Positions 12,301 to 25,200 of a stretch of 64,000 bases of DNA are shown piece after piece (positions within the stretch are counted from its first letter, which is position 1; every line of letters begins with the position of its first letter). This DNA comes from Rhynchospora pubera (Eukaryota; Streptophyta; Magnoliopsida; Poales; Cyperaceae). Location: positions 18,523,501 through 18,587,500 of the forward strand of contig CM051460.1 of assembly GCA_028095005.1 (NCBI GenBank), read 5' to 3'. The position numbers and the translations under genes were made by a program. The notes under the pieces were generated by a model, which was given only the letters and a program-made list of their open reading frames with translations, had not been told where the DNA came from and did not search any database.

Positions 12301-13597
12301 TCTGTTGGTTTCCAATGAACTGAGAAAGAAAAAGCATATCATGAAACTGAAAATGAAAATGAAAACTAATAAAACAAACTAATTCTGTATTGCACCTTCC
12401 ATACATTCTAAAACTCTTATTAGAAAAGTTAAAATAATTGGTTTCTAAATATTGTAACATTTTTAAGTATATATGTCAGGTATTTTTGGTCATTATTGTC
12501 AAAAAAATGAGATGTTATGCAAAATTTATCAGGGAATGGAGGTTGGTTGTATTACTCAAATAAAAAAAATAATTGAGAATTGTACAAATATATGCCAGTT
12601 GCAATAACACTAGTCTGATACATACGTCCAAACTTTTTTTTTCCTTTTCTCTTTCTTTCTTTTCTTCATCTCATTTGTGTTTACATATATCATTCATGCC
12701 GGGGTTGCATTTTCTTAATGTTTTATTTATTTTATAGCGCATGTTAAGTTGTGAACCAGCTGGTGCAGAGAGTATCAAGCATGATAGCTTTGACCAATTA
12801 TCAGGCCTAAAAATGGTATGAACAACAATGTTCTATTCTACAGAGAAAAATTTTAAAAAAAATGGAGAAAAATAGTTTTTGACACAAGCACATACATAGC
12901 GAATTCAAATAATCATCAGATAAATCTGGAATAAGAGGGTTTCCATCCTTCAGGCATAGGACCGGCAATTCACTTTTAGAGATACCCTGCATTTCTTCTC
13001 TATCCTACAATAATTTAGAAATTTCATAAACTAATAAGAAAAAGAAGCATTTTCTGATATGATCATACTAAGAATTGATTGATGAGTGATTTAATTCTAC
13101 TTACAATATTAGTATCAGATAGAAAATTCATAGTAACCGAAGAAAACCAAAGAGGCAGCTCAACTGTGAAAAAAAAATAATAATAGAAAATCGTAAAATT
13201 TCAGAAGAAAGGGCACATAAGTTAATGTATTGTAAAACTTTTACACTGTCTAAGCTAAGAAATCAAACTCTACTTCCATGTATGTTAATTAATAGAAAAT
13301 CTAATTAAAATCCAAGAAAAAAAAATTAGGAAACACAGTTACTTCCATTGGTACACCAAACGAATACAAAATTCAAGTTAAAACAGCAGTTCTACAACTA
13401 ACAAACTGCAAAAGGAAGACGAAATTGAATGAGTAACCTCTCAGATAAGTCCATTCATAAGGCCTGAGCCAGAGATCGTGTTGGCTGTAGCTCGACTGGA
13501 GGGATTCGTACTGGTTCTGACTGGAGACGAAACCAGAGAAGAGAACAAAGACGATCAATATGAGCTCTGTTGGAGGTAAGAGACGCCATGAATCCAT
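6339..13597 (-). CDS. TMEM8/PGAP6-like membrane protein (CREST superfamily), 14 exons
   Basis: Exons on the minus strand: 13597-13438, 13163-13105, 13004-12896, 12105-11996, 11894-11826, 11006-10473, 10233-9707, 9574-9510, 9408-9329, 8965-8861, 8509-8370, 7299-7165, 6790-6638, 6459-6339. All junctions are GT-AG, the phases agree, and the product is about 788 aa. It starts with a signal peptide (LILIVFVLFSGFVSS), then a long luminal/extracellular beta-rich part, an EGF-like cysteine cluster (GCYKGCSNHGSC...YCACDRDHGAFDC), and a C-terminal multi-pass membrane domain. That domain shows a CREST-type pattern: Ser and His in SSGISSALYHACD, Asp in FLDFWLSF, and HSLWH near the end. Human PGAP6/TMEM8A is a GPI-specific phospholipase A2; plant members are uncharacterised, so a role in GPI-anchor trimming is inferred. 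Introns hold a SINE and a short tandem duplication. The frame is intact. Confidence 0.87.
9035..9259 (+). repeat. 18-bp target-site duplication around the SINE
   Basis: ATAACTATATCAGCCATT occurs at 9035-9052 and again at 9242-9259, directly flanking the SINE. The copies are identical, which indicates a recent insertion by target-primed reverse transcription. Confidence 0.93.
9053..9241 (+). mobile_element. tRNA-derived SINE (Au-like)
   Basis: The element is 189 bp and lies antisense in an intron of the TMEM8-like gene. Its head carries an RNA polymerase III A box (TAGCTCAGGTGGTAAGAGC) and B box (GGGTTCAAGCCCG). The tail reads CCCCAACTTGTTTGGGATAAA, which resembles the conserved 3' end of the plant Au SINE family. 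Perfect 18-bp target duplications flank it. It is a retroposon, not a functional tRNA gene, because the acceptor stem is not formed. Confidence 0.88.
11514..11663. repeat. Intronic tandem duplication, period about 83 bp
   Basis: Two diverged copies both begin GCTAAA and contain ACCAGTAACAGTAGT and TTGTCGCAATAGC, and both end in TACTRTGTAT. They lie in an intron of the TMEM8-like gene. Confidence 0.7.
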
Positions 13598-15527
13598 CAG
13601 CACTGAAGAGAAAGTAGGGAGATGGAAAGAAACAGGTTTAATTGCTGTTTCTTTACTAGACAATTGATTAGCGAGGTTATTAACAACAGTGTTCAAAAAA
13701 AAAGGTTATTAAAAACAGTGGTGTGTGCCAGACAAAAGACTGTCGTTCGGCATCTTACAACTATTACTTCGGAGTTTCTACGATTATTAACCTCGAGCCG
13801 ATGAGGTGCCACGTGGCGGAATATTGGGTGAATAAATGACGTAAAGGCAGGCTTCATTTGGGACAAGAACGACGCCACAGAAATACAGATTACAGAATGA
13901 CAGAATAACTAGACCATTCTTATTTTAACAATTTTAGCGATTGATGTTCGAATAAATTAACAGACGTTTAGAATAGAAAGTTAAATTGGAAATATTATTG
14001 AACATATACATGATCTAATAATTAAATTTCATATGATTTTATGTTTTGTATTGTGACTAATTTTATATTTGATACATTGCTAACTATTTATTTTCATACT
14101 TTACCTATTGTATATTAAAATTATTTTTTATTATTAGATTTTGTAGTGTGGCTAAATTTTTATTTTATGCAATTAATCGGAAGGTTGAGTACATTTAATA
14201 ATAGGATTTTCTTTGGGCTACGTGGTGAAAGGTTTGGATTGGATTAATTTTTTTGGACTTGCATTGTAAATTTCCGTTTTAGGTTTTATTTTTTAGTATT
14301 TTTGAAAAGTATAGTCACACTTCATATATATCAATGTCAGTCATACATTTTAATTTGAAACGTCATGCACATGAAAACTGGAAGTAGGCATAACCTTAGT
14401 GGTTTGAGAACATATACACCTTAGTTAACGGTCTGATTTACTAGGCTTAGTAGAGAACGAATTCAACAATAAGCTACATATACAAGAAAAGTCTATACTC
14501 CAAAGCACATAACATGCCTTTTTTTATTTCATGCGGTGGACAGAAACTTAAAACCGAGTTTGAATCATAATTAATTGTTTATATATGTTCATAATTTTTT
14601 TATGAACGATATGAATTTAAACCCGACTAGATGACCAAATGTGATGTTTAATTGAAGGAAATTATGTGGTTGTGAATATAATATCTTTTTTCTTTTATGT
14701 CATTGCTTATATTATGTTTTTAGTTAGCTTAGACATCATAATGTAATTAAGATTAAGTCTAACAAAAATTTCATGATTAATTATTTTATATTAAACACTA
14801 ATTATTATATGTAATAAAAATTTTAAATAAGTTTGATCATCTCTAAACTCTATGACAATATTAAACACAATTCATGAAAAATATAGACAGAATTACAATT
14901 TACATAACATCATTATGATACCATCAACTTATATGAATTCATTCATTAATAAAAATATTGGAAGCAGAAAAATCATTCTCGTCAATCCTTCATCCACGTG
15001 CACCAAATGTATATTCCATAGCACAATAATAAAATGGATTCAATTTTCTAGTGCATCCTAACCATCCATTGACGGAGGATCAACCAAAATTCTTGGTGGC
15101 ACCATTCATCACAATTCAAGTATTGTTAATGCTACTTTTTAAATTTGTATTTTATTTTTCAAGATTGTCACAAAATATTAAATCACTTATCGCCAAATAA
15201 ATCCTCCTCGTACCTGAGTTTTTACATCTATTTATATATACTGGAAACAGTCATCTGACAAAAAAATAATATGTTGTTTAATACTAATCAGATTTCATTT
15301 AATCTGAGCATCGTTTGATGCTGCATTAAGAACCTTTAATTTAAACTATTAAAAGTTAAAATTATTCTATAAACAATAAACCATGCACCAAATCTAATCA
15401 TTTTTTATAGATATCAGATGAATTGTAAAACTGTTGTATCGTGGAACTTAGATGTAATTTTTCTTAATTTTAATTAGTTAGGATTATAAAAGAAGTGGGG
15501 TCACTTAAGAATTCTTTATTTATGAAA
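13598..15527. other. Upstream region and gene-free AT-rich DNA
   Basis: The first few hundred bases are the promoter side of the minus-strand TMEM8-like gene. The rest is AT-rich DNA without a recognisable gene, RNA or complete mobile element. Confidence 0.4.
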
Positions 15528-15920
15528 AAATGCTAGTGTCCAATATATAAGACGGATGAGTTCGTCCAATATGATCGTTTTTATGTTTTTAAATTTCAAA
15601 TGATCGATCTGAACAGTTCAATATATTCTCCATATTGAAAACTTACAACAACTTTTACATTTTTTCGAATTTTTTTACTATTTTTTGGTATTTTAAAAAA
15701 TTCATGATATAAACATTATGGATCGTCCAAAATAACGATTTACTAAAACACCAAAAAAATAGTAAAAAATGTTGAAAAAATGAAAAAATTGATTTTTTTA
15801 TAAGTTTTTAATATGGAGAACATATTGAACGGTTCGGATCGGTCATTTGAAATTAAAAAATGCGAAAATCAATCGTATTGGACGAAGCACATCCGTCCAA
15901 TATGTTGGACTCTAGCATTT
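15528..15920. mobile_element. Foldback MITE, about 393 bp
   Basis: Long inverted repeat with ends AAATGCTAGTGTCCAATAT and its imperfect complement ATATTGGACTCTAGCATTT-like right end. The two arms pair along most of their length. The inner arm carries a 'GAACGGTTCGGATCGGTCAT'-type core shared with the other foldback elements in this window. Confidence 0.8.
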
Positions 15921-16619
15921 CTCATTATTTATTTGATAATCTTAAGATATTAAAAGTAAAATTGTGAAAAGCTACGGTAATATACATAGCTCCAATTATA
16001 CAATGTTATAGTTAAAATCTCTGCTTTAATTACTTGAATGATCAGTCTGAATCTTTCAAAATAATTTGCATATCAAAATTTAGGGGAACATTGAAACAAA
16101 CCTAACCATTAAAGAAGAATTATTTTTTTGTGGAACGCTAGCTGGTAGTAAAAATTACTAAAGGATGTTTTTTCACTTCTCAGTCATACATGCATAACAC
16201 TATAGCCGGCCTCTTCATTTGGGAACTTTTCACATAAATGTATTTTTTTTGCACACAAAGATGAATATCATAATGTTATTTATGTTTAACATACCAAGAA
16301 AATTTATTTAGTTGGGACGGTAGGTAAAGATTAATGAAATATATACCGAAAAGTCAGTCCCCACCCCCAAAGATAGGTAGTATACTTTTTGTAAAGTGTT
16401 GCGTACTTGCGTGAGTGGAGATTTCTTTCTGAGATTATTTTAATCTGTTACCAACCTATAATTAAGAAAAAGAAGAATGTTTGACGCTGCTCGTCAAATT
16501 CAAGGTCATGCGGTCAAAGCGTCGCCATTGCAGGTATCAAAGTACATTTTTATCCTCTCCAGTTCAACTGAACTTGTTCATCCAGTTCTTACGAAGCATC
16601 TTCTATGACAAATTAATAA

Positions 16620-17000
16620 GAGTAATGTTAGAATCAAATACACGGACATCAAACCCGATTCAAACATCGATCATTAAAATTTTAAACGGCCGATCCAAAC
16701 CGCTTGATATGATCTCTACATTAAAATATCCTTGAAAATCAAATTTTATATTTTTTCAGATTTTCTAACTATTTTTTTCGAATTTTCAAAATTGGAGGTT
16801 CATAACTTTTTAGATTCAGCATATTCAAAAATTTCAAAAAAATAGTAAAAAATTAGCAAAAATATAAAATTTGGTCTCCACGGAGATTTTATAACATAGA
16901 ACAATTTGAGCGGTTTGGATCGGTCATTCTAATATTAAAAATTAAAATTTTATCATGTTGGACAAGTTTTTGTGTCCTATATGTTCGACACTAACCACTC
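16620..17000. mobile_element. Foldback MITE, about 380 bp
   Basis: Inverted-repeat element beginning GAGTAATGTTAGAATCAAAT and ending with the approximate complement (GTTCGACACTAACCACTC). Its inner arms contain GAGCGGTTTGGATCGGTCAT and the complement, the core shared with the other foldback MITEs here. Confidence 0.75.
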
Positions 17001-17492
17001 CCAATTAATAATGCATAAAAAAACAATTTGAACTTTTTGTAGGTAGGTAAGGTTTGCATGTCACGAGCGTACAAGTTAAGTCACTTTTATTAAGAGCAGT
17101 AAGCACCTAAATTGATTAAACTTATCACAAGCATCTAATAAAATATCAACAATTTTTGACGAATTCCTAACGGGTGAAATTCACATTTTTTCCAAAATAA
17201 ATATCAATAATATAGTAGAGGTGGATAAAATCCTTGCTGATCAACGAAGCTTATAAGTAATATTTTTTTAAAAAAAAATGTTCTATGCTGATGATATTAT
17301 AACTGTCGAGTTGTCTTCATAACTTCACGTCATGTTTTATTACATGAAGGGTGAATATATTAATAACAAGGTCGGCCAATAGCATCCTTAATTTTAATAT
17401 TAGTAGCATTTGTTGTCTTCATTTTTGAAGAGTTATTAAATTTAATATATTAATATTTAATTTATCTAGTTATATTTTAAGATAAATATATA

Positions 17493-17897
17493 GAGTTTAG
17501 CTAAGGTGAGTCGCGACTCACGGACCCTCCGGTGAGTCGCGACCAAAACTCCTAGGTCTAGATCAAAATGATCGATTCAAACCGTCTAATATGATCTCCC
17601 TATTGAAATCTCCATGTAGGCCGAATTTTTCATTTTTTCGAAATTTTTAAGTATTTTTTTTGAAATTTTAGAAAATCGTTAATCTAATTGGTTCTGAACC
17701 ATTAAAAAACATCAGTTTTTAAAAATCCGAAAAAAATACTTAAAAATTTCGAAAAAATAAAAAATTTGGTTTGCACGGAGATTTAAATAGGGAGATCATA
17801 TTGGACGGTTTTGATCGCTCATTTTGATCTAGATCTAGAAGTTTTTGTCGCGACTCACCGGAGGGTCCGTGAGTCGCGACTCACCGTAGCTAAACTC
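17493..17897. mobile_element. Foldback MITE with GAGTTTAGCT ends
   Basis: The 405-bp inverted repeat has ends GAGTTTAGCTAAGGTGAGTC and GACTCACCGTAGCTAAACTC and an inner GTCGCGACTCACCGGAGGGT block on both arms. A second copy is at 42127-42505; its left arm lacks about 22 bp that this copy keeps. Confidence 0.85.
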
Positions 17898-19171
17898 TAA
17901 ATATATATCTGTTTTATTTATCCGATAAAGATAATAATCTGGTTGTATCGAAACTAATTAGGAAGAATCCAGACAATAACGTGTTTTGAAATGTATTTGT
18001 TCGGAGAAATCATGCCATTCATGAATCAACAAATCTAAATGGCGGGTGAAGAAATCATGGTTGAATAAGACATATTAGTTTTTCTGTGGCACCTGACTCT
18101 GAAATTAAACATGTAATAAATAATTGGCATTCTTGTTTTATGGAAAAAAAAAACTTTACATGATATGCTACATGAATCATGTTAGATTCATCTATTCTGC
18201 TCTGCACCACCATTAGTGTCATGAAAGAACAAACCCAATTAATATTTTTCTATTCTAATTCCGTATAAGAATTCTAATCATCATTATTAAGCAAATGTTG
18301 ACACATAACATGCCTACACATGGTCGAAAACAACTTCTAAAATATTTTCCTTCTTTCTAGAAAGGTCGTAGTTTTCGTGTTCCCATCACTCGTAAAGGAG
18401 AAAACAGCGCTGATGGAATGGCAGCCAATTAAATGCCATACCAAGATTTTGAACAATAAATGTCACATCATAAACGTACAAGAAAAAAAAATTAATAGGA
18501 AAACAAAAGGCTTTTAGCCCTCTATTCGTTGCTAGGCTAATGCGTATGAAATGTCCATTAAATACCAATAAAAATTATTCATTCACGCCACATTTTATAT
18601 ACTTATTTTCTATTTTTTTCTTTCAAGCTCCAGTAGACGATGGACATCACAATTTTTTTTAAATAAATAATGTGTCAAACTGAATTTATATTTTAAAACT
18701 TATAAGTTAAACTTTGAGAAATAATTAGGATGAAATAAATATTCCGATCGTACCTATTTTTCTTTTAACACTAATAGGCCCACAAAAAATAAATTATCTG
18801 TCTCTAGCTGAGACAGAAAATTTATACAATCTCAGCTAGGACGAAAAATGTTTTTTTAGCATCCGAACTAGGATTGAAGAATATTCCTTCAATTTAAACT
18901 TTTTCTAACTTATATGATTATTCGAAGCGTAAAAAATAAAGACACAATTATAACATAAAACGCCATTTTTTTTAATCATTGAATTCGTCCCAAATACATG
19001 TTGGTGTCAATCCAAGAGCCATACAAAATTTAAACAAAGATATATGATGTGACCACCTGTCAAGAACCATGGTTTCTAAAAGTTTTTTTATTTTACATCT
19101 TTTATTTGCTAAGTTAATCAGGAATTATAAGTGCCATCAGTAAATATACCATCCCAGCCATTGCTAAATAT
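17898..19171. other. Gene-free AT-rich DNA
   Basis: No gene recognised. A short hairpin with TCTAGCTGAGACAGAAAAT and its partial complement is near 18790-18850. Nothing else stands out. Confidence 0.4.
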
Positions 19172-19343
19172 AAAGTGAACATATACACCAAACAAATTGA
19201 ACATATAGACAATCTAAGTGAACACTTACAAATAAATAAGTGTTGTCATCACTTGTTCAGAAGTTTATATGTATATTCAACTTATTTTCATTAAACTTAT
19301 TTGTTTGTATGTGTTCACTTAGATCCTCTATATGTTCACTTTA
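19172..19343. mobile_element. Small foldback element
   Basis: Inverted repeat of about 170 bp. The left arm AAAGTGAACATATA...CTAAGTGAACAC...AAATAAATAAG pairs with the right arm CTTATTTGTTTG...GTGTTCACTTAG...ATGTTCACTTTA. It has no coding content and is probably an old MITE. Confidence 0.6.
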
Positions 19344-20001
19344 TTTACTGTATATGTTCATTTTATAGGATAATAAATGAGAAGCAGAGCAGGGATATAT
19401 TTATTTGGGCTACGGCAAACCCATAACAGACTATAAATGGTTGATGGCCTAGTGTTTTCATGGGCTACACAGCTCTGCGGTGGATTTAATGCTCAACATC
19501 CCTAGCCGAAAAAATTAAAATAATACTAAAATCTTATTATATTTCGAAAATATTATTAAAATAATCCGAATTATATAAGTAGTATTGCTAGATCGGATTT
19601 TGAAAATCTGATACAAATATTGTTCTTTCAAAGCACGATATCGACCAATATCGTTCTTTCAAAAAACCATATTAGCTAGTATCGTTCTTTCAAAGAACGA
19701 TATTTGTCCAGTGCTTTCTATAAGAAAACGATCTCTCCATCTTCCTCTCATTCCCTTTCTTCTTTGACCCAGCGCCCGAGAAGCTCCTCTTCTTGAGGTA
19801 AGTTTATTTATATATTTATTTAATATATATTTAATTTATTTAGTTTAATTAGATAAATAACAAGAAAATTAGGATAATTTTGTAAAAATAAAAAATAATA
19901 AAAATAAGAATAATTATTATAACAAATTTAAATTTAATTGAAATTTTTTTACTAGGAGTGCAAAAAAAATTTTGCATTAGACACTCGTTTCAAGACATGT
20001 T

Positions 20002-20190
20002 GGCTCCGTTTGGATGCGTTGAGAATAAAGTAGGAAGAATGAAGAAGGGAAGAAATTTATTGGGAAGGAGTAACTTTATTGGGAAGTGTGTAACTTTTAT
20101 GAAGAGTTTGGATGGTTAGAAATAAATTTATTGGTAAAAAGTGGTTATTCCTTATTCCTTATTCCGGAAAGAAGCCATCCAAACGGAGCC
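20002..20190. mobile_element. MITE with GGCTCCGTTTGGATG ends, 3-bp TSD
   Basis: The 189-bp element has ends GGCTCCGTTTGGATG and CATCCAAACGGAGCC and is flanked by GTT on both sides. Copy B near 38965 reads ACATGTTATTACTAAAACC without the element, which is the empty site. Internal GTGTGTAACTTTTATGAAGAG resembles the elements at 48189 and 59369. The 3-bp target duplication fits PIF/Harbinger-type MITEs. Confidence 0.85.
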
Positions 20191-20423
20191 GTTATTACTA
20201 AAACCAAATGATATCATCCAAAACACACGGAGGCGTTGATTAAAATCATTTTTTTCACACGCGATTTCATTTTATTAGAATTTTTTTTATCAAAAGAAAT
20301 GGATTTCATTTCATTTGATCAAAATTTCTTATATTATTTCACCTAACGAAATTCTGAAAAATCAATTCTAATGAAATGAAGTGAATGACATTCAAAAAGA
20401 AAATCAATATATAAAGAGAGAGA

Positions 20424-20822
20424 GATTGGCTAAAGTGGACTCTAGCACATGGATCAAACTCGTATGCTTGAGTCAATTTTTCAAAATCTAAAATTCAAAC
20501 AGCCGATTCAAATTGTTCAACTTGTTCTCCATATTAAAATATCATTGGAGACCAAATTTTATATTTTTTTTCCAATTTTTTGCTATATATCATGTTATTT
20601 TCAAATTGGAGGGTCTGAAATATTCTTTTATAGTTTTTCTTTTTAAATAGCATAATATATAGCAAAAAAAATTAAAAAAATATATAAATTTTGGTTTCCT
20701 AAGAGATTTCAGTATGGAGAACAATTTAAACAGTTCAGATCGACTGTATGAATTTTACATTTTAAAAAAAACAACTCTAGGTATACGGACGATCCGTGTG
20801 CTGGAGTCTACTTTAACTAATC
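20424..20822. mobile_element. Foldback MITE shared by both duplication copies
   Basis: The 399-bp inverted repeat starts GATTGGCTAAAGTGGACTC and ends GAGTCTACTTTAACTAATC. The counterpart at 39671-40053 occupies the same place in copy B, so this insertion predates the duplication. Confidence 0.85.
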
Positions 20823-20954
20823 TCTCTCTATATATATAATTTTTCCACTGTCACATGCACACTCATTTAACGTACAACTTATGCATTACTAATTTACTAT
20901 ATATCTTTAATTGCTTTGGCGCACATTACGAAATCAATAATCACCAAAGCATTG

Positions 20955-20963
20955 AAGACTTCT
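20955..20963. repeat. 9-bp target duplication, left of the MULE
   Basis: AAGACTTCT precedes the left TIR. The right copy at 38345-38353 is AAGACTTTT (one mismatch), and the empty site at 42663-42671 is AAGACTTCT. Confidence 0.9.
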
Positions 20964-21147
20964 CCGAAATTATTTTATATAGAATTTTTGACACCAAAAA
21001 TTTTAATACACAGAATTTTTTTTTTAATAAGAAGAAAGTTCCAACGCGTTTTAGAAAAGCGTATTTGAATTCCCCTTCTTACGCGTTTATGAAACGCGCT
21101 CCAGAGCTTCCAACGCGTTTTATAAACGCGTACGAAGGAGAGATGCT
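20964..21147 (+). repeat. MULE left terminal inverted repeat
   Basis: About 184 bp, pairing with 38160-38344 with only scattered mismatches and one indel. Contains the first three palindromic CGCGTTT repeats. Confidence 0.9.
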
Positions 21148-21230
21148 GTCCACTTTCCTCTTGTTTGTCAGAGCTTCGTACGCGTTTATAAAACGCGTTC
21201 GAAGCCTTGGAGCGCATTTTATAAACGCGT
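21043..21230. repeat. Five palindromic subterminal repeats, left end
   Basis: Copies at 21043-21061, 21081-21098, 21113-21131, 21180-21198 and 21212-21230, of the form ACGCGTTTATAAAACGCGT. Each is an imperfect palindrome, rich in CpG in an otherwise AT-rich element. Such repeated sites are plausible binding sites for an element-encoded protein. Confidence 0.85.
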
Positions 21231-22202
21231 ACAAATGTATATTATTTAATTTTTAGGAAAAAAAAGTACAAGCTTGCTCTGATAAAGACTGCAAAAGACA
21301 TGACAAGATTTGATTTTACAATGTCATCTTTGAACTGGTGAAATTATTTATAAAACCAGCCATTGTTGAATTAGAATGCACAAACACCTACTACTTCCCT
21401 CTTGTTAAAACCTTCAGTACAATGGACAAAGGAAATAGCTCTAACTCAAATAATGATGTTCCAAACTATCGAAGAGCAACCCGCATTGAGTATTGGCCAA
21501 CTTTCTACTATTACCCTGCTAATAGAAATCAACCAAAAAATGGAGAATACGAGGCAATTTGCCGCTCTTGTTATCGCACTTTGAAATACAACATCCATGA
21601 AGACACGACTAAAGAGGGGGACGTGCTCGAGTTAAAAATACACTACCAATGGCACATTAATGGTGGGCCGGAAAGGGAACAGAAGGAGTACCAGGAGCGG
21701 CGATGGCGGGAACACGAAAATAATCTCAACCGAGAAAGGCGATATGACTGGTACAAAAAATATTACACAGAACCTCAACCCATCTCCCAACAACAATCGA
21801 AACCATACCTCTCGTGTGAACCAACTCACTGGACCGTTTACGAGAAAATATATAACTTTAATGGAGACCACACAGTGAGCTGTACAAGGTGTGCTCAAGT
21901 TTTCAATTACAAAGAAAACATATTGCGTGACCACTACCATGAGCACAAACGTCACGACGAGAATGAACAAAGAGCTCGGGACATAGAGACGCAGAGGATT
22001 ATTAAAGAAAGAAATAAAGAAATGGATCGTAAAAAAATAAGGGAAGAAGAGGCAAGGAAAAAAAGGCTGAAGAAATCAGAGCAAAAATTGAGAGAAATAA
22101 ATAAGAGGGATGAACTTCGACAAATTGCAGCAAGCCGAATGGCAGAGATAGAAAAAGAAGAAACCGAAGCGGTTTTTTGGAACGAAGCCGCTCAATTCGT
22201 TG

Positions 22203-22207
22203 ACAAC
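22203..22207. repeat. 5-bp target duplication, left of the LTR element
   Basis: ACAAC immediately before the TG of the left LTR. The matching ACAAC is at 32143-32147 after the CA of the right LTR. Both lie in the zinc-finger gene. Confidence 0.93.
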
Positions 22208-25200
22208 TGTGATACCGGGTAATTTTAAAACAAAGAATTATTGTTTAATTAATTCTTGAGAAGAATTTTTAATAAAAATATATAAAAGTTTATCAAGTAA
22301 AATATCAAACAAACCTTTATTCAATTAAAATATCAATATTCTTGATCATTATCGAATTGTGTACAAGTGAAAAATCCTGACAAAAGTTGCATTTAAAGTA
22401 TTTTCAAATCTTTATACAAATTTCTAAAGTTAATATTTGCATCTATATTAGTTAACCACAAAAAGTTGGAATATAAACAAGGTAGAGCTTGTAACCTTAA
22501 TAAAATTAATTGGCCTCCGATTTGTTTATTATAATTTTTTTTTTTGAGTAAAAGTTGCCTGAGATAGGCAAGAATATTGTTTATTATAATTTCAAACAAC
22601 AAATTCTGATCAAAGCATCATATAAGTTGGATCAGTAACGTCTTAACTAACTTAGAGAAGTAAAGACTTGTGAACACTAAATTTAGAAGTATAGAACATT
22701 AATTTCTCCATTCTCATAACACTTGGAAAGCTACTAAATTAGTTTAGATCAATCTCAACCATCTGATAGGGAATTAATTCTTTGATATTTTGGGCCGCTT
22801 GATTAAAACAAGGATAAATTCATTTATTTTTATCTGCTCGTGACCCGTTGGATGACCCGCTTTCCTCTTTCTTCTTCTCTGTTTACTCCGGTGGAACCTC
22901 TTTTGATCCCTTCACTCATCTCTTGCGTTGTTCTTATCTTTTCTACACCGCCTTACCATGTAGCCTGCCACGTAGGTTGTTCTTATCCCTGCCTCTTCTT
23001 CCAGCCTATTAGCGTGCCTTATAGCCTCCTTCATCGCCTATAAAACCCCCCCTTCTCCTCCCTGGGTACACGCTACAAAATATCACCTCTTCTTAAGTTC
23101 TGAGCACTTTTGTGGTGTTGAAAAAAAAGAGAGGAGCATGGGCGACTGGAGGTGGAGTTGCTGCTGATCATGTTTTTGATATCCCTTGTTCCTTTTTGCT
23201 TGATATATGAGGTATAACCAATTTTCTAGAAACTTTCCCTGAATTTCATCAAAACTCGAATAAGTTAAAGAATTAGGTATTAGATGTTGTTTATGACCCT
23301 TGAACAGTGATCGTGTATACCCTTTCACCCTATTCCACTTCGTTTAAGTTTGAAATCTGTATACTGACACTAAAATTAGTTGTTCCAGGGACTTGTTCTT
23401 AAATATTTTCTGGTATTTGGGTTCCCATGCAAATTCCTCTTATAGGATCAGATCTGAACTGTTCACCCGTTAAGCCACTACCCATTCCCATCCCTAATTT
23501 TCGTTTCATGTTGAACCCAAATCTGAATCTTACAAGTTACAATTATATTTTAGTGTTTTCTTAATTACTTAACCAAGTTGATAAGATGAGTTAAAAGATG
23601 CTCTAAGCCTCTAACTAATGAAGAGGATAAGCACGTACAAAGAAAGGTAGGAAAATGATTGAAACAGTTTACAAAACTTAATAATATCAAATTGTTTAAG
23701 ACAAGACTTGCACTTTTTACTACAACCGAACGTGCTACAAGTAAGTTTAATATACCAAATATATTTTGTCATGATACAAATATAATAGATAAAATTAAGA
23801 GAACAAATTTAAAAACTACTTGGATTAGTAGAAATCTGCCGAGTTTATCACTTACTAAGTCTTTAACGTATAACGTGTTTCATTATTTAGATGTGTATAA
23901 GTTAACAAAAGTAGGTTGCTTTGATTTGAATTAAATAAACTAAAGGATAATATTAGGTTTGTTTACAAACAAGTATAGGCAATAAACCTAAGGTATGAAT
24001 TCTTGTTTTAAAACACAATATATAAGTTCAAATAATTTTAATATGAATATGTTACGTAAACAAGTCATCATATAAATTATTTCGTTAGATATATAAAACA
24101 ATATTAAATTATAGGTCCTACCAAATAATATATCATCAAATATAATTTTCTAGTAAAATTCTAATAATTATTAGTAATGATTTTACCAACTGTATAGCCT
24201 CAATTCCGGTGCCATGATTTTGGAATTTACATCAACTATGCTAAATACATGTATAGTTCATTAAACTTAATGACATGGGAATTTATAAATAACTTACAAT
24301 TAAATTAATTAAATTATTAACATATATATGTCACATAGTATCGTAGAATAATTATTTGGATCTAATCATCTTTATCACAAGTCTGTAATGTAAATTAAAA
24401 CAAACAATTGTAAGAAATTTCAATAAATGAATAGAATATATGTTTCAAAATAGAATCCCTCTTATATTAATCATTAGGTCTGGTTTAACCCATCAGTAAA
24501 TCCAAAACCAAAACCAGACGAACGTAGATAGACATTATAATATATTTTGACGTCTTAATCCAATCGTCAGGTCATCAGCTATGACAATTCGAAACTATTT
24601 CAAGAACAAGATGATGATTAGAGATGATGACTCTATCGGCGTCTTAGAGATTAACTTCTCATGACTAGTCAAATTCAGGTGTGGATGCCTTTCGAGATTT
24701 TGTTATTCTTTTGATAGGAACTAGTAAATTTGATTATAAAATATAAAAGTGACTTGGAATAATTGAAAATGGATGATAAAAGTGAAACAGAATGAGACCG
24801 AGTAGTTAAGTTGTTTTACTTGTGGTTTCCATTATCGGGAGATTGCACCCCAGCTTAATGCCGGTGGTCTCCTTATAATAGCGATCACGGGCAACGCATA
24901 CTGATCTACTCTGATTTTCAGCCTCTAGGCAGATTAGCGGTCATTTGGTATATATATTTCTTTTGTTTGGACTGGCTGGAATCATTAGGTGTGTGGAAGC
25001 GAACTACCCCACGGAACTCCGCGGTAGTAACCCAGTACTGGTGTATACTAGCTCCCACTTAGTGCACGGTGGAGGGCAGGAGCGGTTGCAAAGCAACTAG
25101 GGTCGGGTGTCTATACATTAGGTATACGCTCGATGGGTAGGATCGATTAAGCACAAGTACGGTCAGAAAATACAATATGGTGGACTTGGCGCAGGACCTT

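Larger units (their letters stand above)
19607..20963. repeat. Tandem duplication copy A, left part
   Basis: This stretch matches 38570 onward. Both begin TCTGATAC(A/C)AATATTGTTCT and share the ATCGTTCTTTCAAAGAACGAT inverted repeat, the AGAAGCTCCTCTTCTTGAGG segment and a foldback MITE. The MULE inserted at 20964, so the copy resumes at 38345 and ends at 38569. Without insertions the unit is about 1.4-1.6 kb. Its original function is unknown. Confidence 0.85.

Noticed and set aside
21043..21230. CRISPR-like array
   Set aside because: The repeats are palindromic, irregularly spaced, mirrored in both MULE ends and lie in a plant genome.
22840..23934. Three small open frames, repeated at 29246-30340
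   Set aside because: They lie in the LTRs and occur twice only because the LTRs do. They have no family match and no coding signs.
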